From the NCBI RefSeq assembly GCF_024055575.1, contig NZ_JAMXOE010000001.1:558001-622000 (forward strand): a stretch of 64,000 bases of DNA. Direction: 5' to 3'. Position numbers and translations under genes: made by a program. Below are positions 60,158 to 64,000 of this stretch, one piece after another; within the stretch, counting starts at the first letter, position 1, and each line of letters starts with the position of its first letter. The notes below the pieces were generated by a model. It did no database searches, was not told where the DNA came from, and saw only the letters and a list, made by a program, of their open reading frames with translations. Source of the DNA: Mucilaginibacter flavidus. GTDB taxonomy: Bacteria > Bacteroidota > Bacteroidia > Sphingobacteriales > Sphingobacteriaceae.

Positions 60158-61414
60158 ATGGAGAAATCACCAAAATGGGTAATGCTATCCATTTTACTGC
60201 CCTTTATATCTTTTGCTCAAAGCAATTTTAAACCGGGGTACCTTGTTAATCTCAAAAACGACACTGTAAAGGGATATATTGACTACCGGGAATGGAAACA
60301 AAACCCACGTTCGTTCAATTTTAAGACAAACCTGAATAGCACGGTCCAAAAGTTAACAATCAGTAACACTCAGGCTTTTGGTATTGCCAGCCTTGAATAC
60401 TTTGAACGCGCCGTGGTTAGTATCAGTGCCGGGAATGTTGAAGTTGGCAGCCTGGCTGTTGGTGTAGATACAGCCCGTGTAACGGATACGGTATTTTTAA
60501 GAACGATAACTACGGGTAAAGGTGTATCCCTTTATTATTTAACCGATAATATTAAAACACGATTTTATATTAAAGACGTAAAAGATCGCCGCTTGAAGGA
60601 ACTTGACTATTTTGTTTATATGGATGCAGATGACAACTCTTCGGTAAAAACTATATACGCGTACCGGACGCAGTTATTAGCATTTGCATATACCTATCAG
60701 CCAGACAACAAAAGCTTAGTTCAGCGGATCCAATCGGCCGGTTACTCGGAAACAGAATTGAAGGCTATCGCAAATACGATAAACGGAGGATCAAACACAC
60801 AGTTTTTGCATGATAAGCTTTCAGCAGTGCGTTTTTTTGCCGGGGCAGGCATTACAGCAAATAAATTAACTTTTAGCGGAGAAAACGGGCCCTTTCCTGA
60901 TGGCACCAGCCGTAGCCATACTGCGCCGGAATTTTCAGCCGGGGCGGATTTGATCCTGAATAAAAATACACAGAAGGTAGTTTTCAGAGCGGAGTTAATG
61001 GCAGCCGCCAATCATTATAATTTCAATCTGTCAACGCCCGGTGCTTTTATAATTAACTCAAGTCTGGATGTTAAACAATTAAATATTTCAGTTATTCCGC
61101 AATTTATTTACAACGTTTATTCAACGCCGGGGGTCAAGGCGTTTTTAGGAGCAGGGGTAGCTTTTAATTTCGCGTTTTATAACGATTACCATTATTTGAC
61201 AATGTACAGCGACGGGCAGGTTGTGAATGAAAAAAAATATGCGCAGTTTGATAAGATGTGGTATTCGTTTCCTTTAAAGGCCGGCGTTTTATTAAATAAC
61301 AAACTGGAAATATTTGGTTCGTATTGGTTTTCGTCACCAATACTAAGCAACACAAATTACGCTGCCCATGTAATTGCTTATAAAGCCGGCATAAACTTTC
61401 TGTTTGGGAAATAA
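60158..61414 (+). CDS. outer-membrane beta-barrel protein
   Basis: 418 residues with a signal peptide ending near SFAQS (about 21). The N-terminal half (about 25-200) has short strands with the opening FKPGYLVNLKNDTVKGYIDYREW, a domain common in Bacteroidota surface proteins, and the C-terminal half (about 225-418) looks like a PorT-type barrel (FFAGAGITANKLTF, FLGAGVAFNFAFYND, AGINFLFGK end). It is probably an outer-membrane protein of unknown role. It converges on the SMUG2-like gene. No link to the deoxysugar cluster is evident beyond strand. Confidence 0.8.
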   Translation: MEKSPKWVMLSILLPFISFAQSNFKPGYLVNLKNDTVKGYIDYREWKQNPRSFNFKTNLNSTVQKLTISNTQAFGIASLEYFERAVVSISAGNVEVGSLAVGVDTARVTDTVFLRTITTGKGVSLYYLTDNIKTRFYIKDVKDRRLKELDYFVYMDADDNSSVKTIYAYRTQLLAFAYTYQPDNKSLVQRIQSAGYSETELKAIANTINGGSNTQFLHDKLSAVRFFAGAGITANKLTFSGENGPFPDGTSRSHTAPEFSAGADLILNKNTQKVVFRAELMAAANHYNFNLSTPGAFIINSSLDVKQLNISVIPQFIYNVYSTPGVKAFLGAGVAFNFAFYNDYHYLTMYSDGQVVNEKKYAQFDKMWYSFPLKAGVLLNNKLEIFGSYWFSSPILSNTNYAAHVIAYKAGINFLFGK

Positions 61415-61427
61415 GAGAACGTTTTAG

Positions 61428-62153
61428 TTAAAGTTCTTGTGAATCTTTATAGTTTAATGTAGGTATGTTACTTCTAAAAGCAGCAATATATTTATCGATG
61501 TATTGCTGCTTAGTTTTTGCCTTGTACTGCATAATAAACCGTGGATGCTCTAAGGCAACAATTTTTTTAAAATACCCTTTCGCATCATTCAGCTTACGTA
61601 AAAATGTTTCGTTTTTGCCGGTACCGAAGCAAAAGCAGGTATCGGTATAGCAGCCCAGGTCTATTTGTGTTTGAATGTTCCAGGTTATAAAATCGTAAAC
61701 CGAAGCGGTAAGTTCCTTGCTGTCGTAATAATTGTAGTTTATTTCTTTGCCGTCTTTTGTATCAGCTGTAAAACCAAGCGGACAAATGGAATTGATATAA
61801 ATGTGCCTGTAAAATTCCTCAGCACCGCCAAAGGCGGCTATCATCTCATAAATAAATACCGATGAGGGTTCATGTGTTTCTTTACCCTCGTAGCTTATGC
61901 CGCATACTGCTTTTAGCCGTTTCGAATCAGTAAACGGTACGCCGGTAACGCCTCCGCCAAACCTACCGGGGTTAATGCCTAAAATTAAATGCCGATTGTT
62001 ATTGTCGTTATAGTATTTGGTGTAAAACTCCTGCATAATCCGGCTGGCCTGCCCGTTTTCTTTGTAAGGGTTCATGATGTTGATGCCCGGCGGCAAAGTG
62101 CCTGTAAAGTCAAGCTGGTTATTGAATTGAATTACTTTTTGGGCGAAGGTCAT
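61428..62153 (-). CDS. SMUG2-type uracil-DNA glycosylase superfamily protein
   Basis: 241 residues from the ATG at 62153; upstream in-frame codons overlap the pstS terminator. Motif 1 is LGINPGRFGGGVTGVPFTDSKRL (about 60-80) with Asn at the water-activating position, like the SMUG family GMNPGPFGM block. Motif 2 lies in ALEHPRFIMQY near 200. The family was named SMUG2 from a Pedobacter enzyme and excises uracil and related damaged bases from DNA. The neighbours do not suggest further context; the gene is isolated by a terminator from pstS and converges on a barrel protein. Confidence 0.88.
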   Translation of the reverse strand: MTFAQKVIQFNNQLDFTGTLPPGINIMNPYKENGQASRIMQEFYTKYYNDNNNRHLILGINPGRFGGGVTGVPFTDSKRLKAVCGISYEGKETHEPSSVFIYEMIAAFGGAEEFYRHIYINSICPLGFTADTKDGKEINYNYYDSKELTASVYDFITWNIQTQIDLGCYTDTCFCFGTGKNETFLRKLNDAKGYFKKIVALEHPRFIMQYKAKTKQQYIDKYIAAFRSNIPTLNYKDSQEL

Positions 62154-62218
62154 GGATTGATTTATGATTGCGATAAAATTAATCGGATATATCCAATTTG
62201 TACCCGATTTTATCCAAA

Positions 62219-62251
62219 TAAAAAGGCCCTGCAAATAAACATCTGCAAGGC
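62219..62251 (-). terminator. terminator of pstS
   Basis: GCCCTGCA (62226-62233) pairs with TGCAAGGC (62244-62251) with one G-T pair; on the minus strand five T follow the stem. It makes pstS a monocistronic unit. Confidence 0.8.
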
Positions 62252-62274
62252 TGTATTATAAATCGTGTTAATCT

Positions 62275-63393
62275 TTACTGTTGAATAGCTTTTCCGTCGT
62301 ACGTTGCTGACTTTAAAATCTTTTCGGCAACTGCCACGGCAGCAGTCGAAAGCGGTGCATAGTTTAAGTCGTTGCAATATTTTTGGCCTTCGTGTATGTT
62401 CCACCAAAGTAGTTTTACTACTTTATCTGCGCGGTCTTTTGTGCGGCCAGCGTAGTTTTGTTCTTTGTAGATAAGCGCCCAGGTTAAACCGCTGATAGGG
62501 TAACCATCTTTTGCATCGGTGTTGCTTAACGAAACTTTTGCATCGTCAGGTATGGTAATATTACCGGCTGCACTGGTTGAAGCAACGGTCGGGGTGATGT
62601 AATTACCGCTTTTGTTTTTCAAATCGGCAAAGGTCATTTTATTTTGGATAGCGTATGATAGCTCGATATAGCCAATAGCACCGGGGGTTTGTTTTATTAA
62701 ACCTGCAACGCCCTCGTTACCTTTACCGCCCAGACCAACGGGCCAGTTTATAGCCGAGCCTTTGCCCGGTTTAGTGCTCCAGTCGGCGCTAACTTTTGAA
62801 AGATAGGTAGTGAAAATGTTGGTAGTTCCGCTACCGTCGCTGCGGTGAGCGATGAAAATACCGGTTGACGGCAGTTTAACGCCGGGGTTTATTTTTGCTA
62901 TGGCAGCATCGTCCCACTTGGTAATTTTGCCTAAAAATATGTTGGCAAGCACTTCCGGGTCGAGTTTCAAGGTGCTTTTCAGGTCGGGCAGGTTATAGCT
63001 GATAACTACGGCGCCGGCACACATTGGGATATGCAAAACATCAACGCCTATTTTTTTAGCCTGATCGTCGGTTAATGGTGCGTCCGAGTCGCCAAAATCG
63101 ATAGTTTTATTAGTAAGCTGTAAAATGCCGCCACCAGAGCCAATCGACTGGTAGTTTACCTTTACGCCTGTTGCCTTATCGTACTCAGCAAATAGCTTTG
63201 AGAAAAGCGGGTAAACAAAGGTACTGCCCGCGCCAAGCAATGTGTTTGCATCGGTTGTTGATGCTGTAGCCGGCTTGGCTGTACTGTCGCCACCTGTTTT
63301 TGTATTATTGCCACCGCAGCTAAACAAAGCCGAAGCAGCTACCGCTAATCCTAAAATGGAAAGCTTACTAATCTTCATGGTTTTCAATTTCAT
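62275..63393 (-). CDS. pstS: phosphate ABC transporter substrate-binding lipoprotein PstS
   Basis: 372 residues (or 367 from the second ATG at 63378). The lipoprotein signal ends in ALFSC. Phosphate-binding protein signatures run LLGAGSTFVYPLFSKL, VNYQSIGSGGGILQLTNKTIDFGDSDAPL, FIAHRSDGSGTTNIFTTYLSK and ENVAGLIKQ-type VAGLIKQTPGAIGYIELSYA. It captures inorganic phosphate outside the inner membrane for the PstCAB pump. No pstC, pstA or pstB lies downstream: a terminator follows at once and the next gene is a DNA glycosylase. Three 11-bp repeats 46-78 bp before the start look like a Pho box. Confidence 0.95.
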   Translation of the reverse strand: MKLKTMKISKLSILGLAVAASALFSCGGNNTKTGGDSTAKPATASTTDANTLLGAGSTFVYPLFSKLFAEYDKATGVKVNYQSIGSGGGILQLTNKTIDFGDSDAPLTDDQAKKIGVDVLHIPMCAGAVVISYNLPDLKSTLKLDPEVLANIFLGKITKWDDAAIAKINPGVKLPSTGIFIAHRSDGSGTTNIFTTYLSKVSADWSTKPGKGSAINWPVGLGGKGNEGVAGLIKQTPGAIGYIELSYAIQNKMTFADLKNKSGNYITPTVASTSAAGNITIPDDAKVSLSNTDAKDGYPISGLTWALIYKEQNYAGRTKDRADKVVKLLWWNIHEGQKYCNDLNYAPLSTAAVAVAEKILKSATYDGKAIQQ

Positions 63394-63438
63394 AATGTTA
63401 ATTTAATATTGATTACAAAGAGACGGTTTACAATTATC

Positions 63439-63471
63439 TAAGATGTTATCATAATGTTAAGTAATTGTAAA
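63439..63471 (-). promoter_or_regulatory. candidate Pho box of pstS
   Basis: On the minus strand three contiguous 11-bp units read TTTACAATTAC, TTAACATTATG, ATAACATCTTA. The first six bases of each follow TT(A/C/T)ACA, the spacing and core of PhoP/PhoB direct repeats. An 11-bp inverted repeat (63426-63436 with 63462-63472) overlaps it. Confidence 0.55.
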
Positions 63472-63815
63472 CTGGTTAACAGTCCATTATGTGTACTTTT
63501 TTACGCAGAATTAGACGACATTTCGTTAGTTCCATAGCTATAAACAGCAAAATATAAAATACTAAAAATGCGTTTAAACAGCTAAAAACTTATCAATATG
63601 ATAGGCTTAAGGTGTTTTATAAATAAATAATTTTAGCTTGACGAGGTTTTATTAATAATTTGCAAGTAGTGTTAAAACGCTATGAAAATATTTGGCATTG
63701 ATTTAGCTTTGCTTAGGCAATCGGCACTTCCGCCTAAAATTATGGGCAGTATAAAATACTGTACACTAACCAATTATAGGTGCTTTTTGCTATTAATTTA
63801 ACTAGTATAAAATAT
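63472..63815. other. AT-rich intergenic region upstream of pstS and the last gene
   Basis: Apart from the Pho-box-like repeats (63439-63471) I see no gene, RNA or repeat here. TAGCTTTG near 63709 matches the -7 pattern on the plus strand but has no good -33 partner. Confidence 0.4.
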
Positions 63816-64000
63816 ATGCTTATCGAACTACTTGAAATCAGCGCTTTACTTGCAGTGCTAATTTTGCCTGTGATATTTCCGTATAAAAAACAGGCCAGGG
63901 CAATCAAAATTCCTAGAAACCATAGTGATACTTCGGAAGCCAATTATGCTATTAACGAGCATGGTTTTTTAGAAGAAATTAAGCATGACAAGATAAAAAG
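63816..64000 (+). CDS. partial ORF, small membrane protein of unknown function (cut by window end)
   Basis: An open frame starts at ATG 63816 and runs off the window, giving 61 complete codons. Residues 1-22 are hydrophobic (MLIELLEISALLAVLILPVIF), followed by a basic stretch (KKQARAIKIP) and a charged tail, so an inner-membrane-anchored protein with its tail in the cytoplasm is likely. I do not recognise it. An opposite-strand frame overlaps it but has weaker composition. Confidence 0.5.
   Translation, partial: MLIELLEISALLAVLILPVIFPYKKQARAIKIPRNHSDTSEANYAINEHGFLEEIKHDKIK

Noticed and set aside
63740..63943. 67-codon hydrophobic frame on the minus strand near the window end
   Set aside because: The overlapping plus-strand frame has a membrane segment followed by a charged tail and is the better candidate.
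1..64000. tRNA, rRNA, CRISPR arrays, insertion sequences and prophage genes
   Set aside because: None was recognised on either strand; no transposase or integrase motif was seen.

Overview
The window looks like a chromosomal stretch of a Bacteroidota member close to Mucilaginibacter or Pedobacter (Sphingobacteriaceae). The grounds are a SusC/SusD pair driven by an ECF sigma/FecR pair, DUF4965, GH92 and DUF5686 proteins, short AT-rich spacers without Shine-Dalgarno sequences, and TAnnTTTG-type -7 boxes. I see no rRNA, tRNA, CRISPR array, insertion sequence or phage gene. All names rest on motifs and family resemblance read by eye.

Layout. (1) 0.1-3.7 kb, minus strand: a GlxA-type regulator, three small membrane or exported proteins and a membrane-anchored DJ-1/PfpI protein. 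The first and last gene share the same candidate operator at the same distance (63 bp) from their start codons. (2) 4.1-22.0 kb, minus strand: a polysaccharide-utilisation locus with two GH99/WbsX-like proteins, SusD, SusC, FecR, ECF sigma, GH92, GH2 and a DUF4965 protein; alpha-mannan or N-glycan is the likely target. (3) 22.2-29.3 kb: a TRIC-type channel, a plus-strand sugar-acid module (IlvD/Edd dehydratase, SDR, SMP-30 lactonase), an MFS transporter and an NagX-like acyltransferase. (4) 29.3-38.7 kb: a PrfH-RtcB ribosome rescue and RNA repair pair, a methyltransferase, an OmpA-like lipoprotein, a two-gene radical-SAM DNA repair/metabolism pair, a GH20 hexosaminidase and a Fic protein. (5) 38.8-45.9 kb: an RND efflux operon with a TetR regulator and three matching 27-bp operators. 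(6) 46.0-54.4 kb: a RelE/ParE-type toxin-antitoxin pair, a Crp/Fnr regulator, a GNAT enzyme, tandem NT5C-type nucleotidases, a DUF5686 barrel protein, a DUF3606 protein, a second Fic protein between near-identical repeats, and a Pro/Thr-rich exported protein. (7) 54.8-60.1 kb, plus strand: a deoxysugar (probably L-fucose) catabolic cluster with mutarotase, GH29 fucosidase, UxaA-type dehydratase, SDR and FAH-type hydrolase. (8) 60.2-64.0 kb: an outer-membrane barrel protein, a SMUG2-type DNA glycosylase, a monocistronic pstS behind a Pho-box-like repeat, and the start of an unknown plus-strand gene.

Together the genes suit a glycan-degrading free-living bacterium. GH92, GH2, GH99-like, GH20 and GH29 enzymes would trim a branched glycan such as an N-glycan or fungal/plant glycoprotein, and the two sugar-acid pathways would oxidise released sugars. 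The most interesting unexplained signals are regulatory: the paired GlxA operators, repeat arrays in front of both fic genes (one array also at the gene's 3' end), the leader of the RND operon with a possible 26-codon peptide, 7-bp-period repeats in several spacers, and the 11-bp repeats before pstS.
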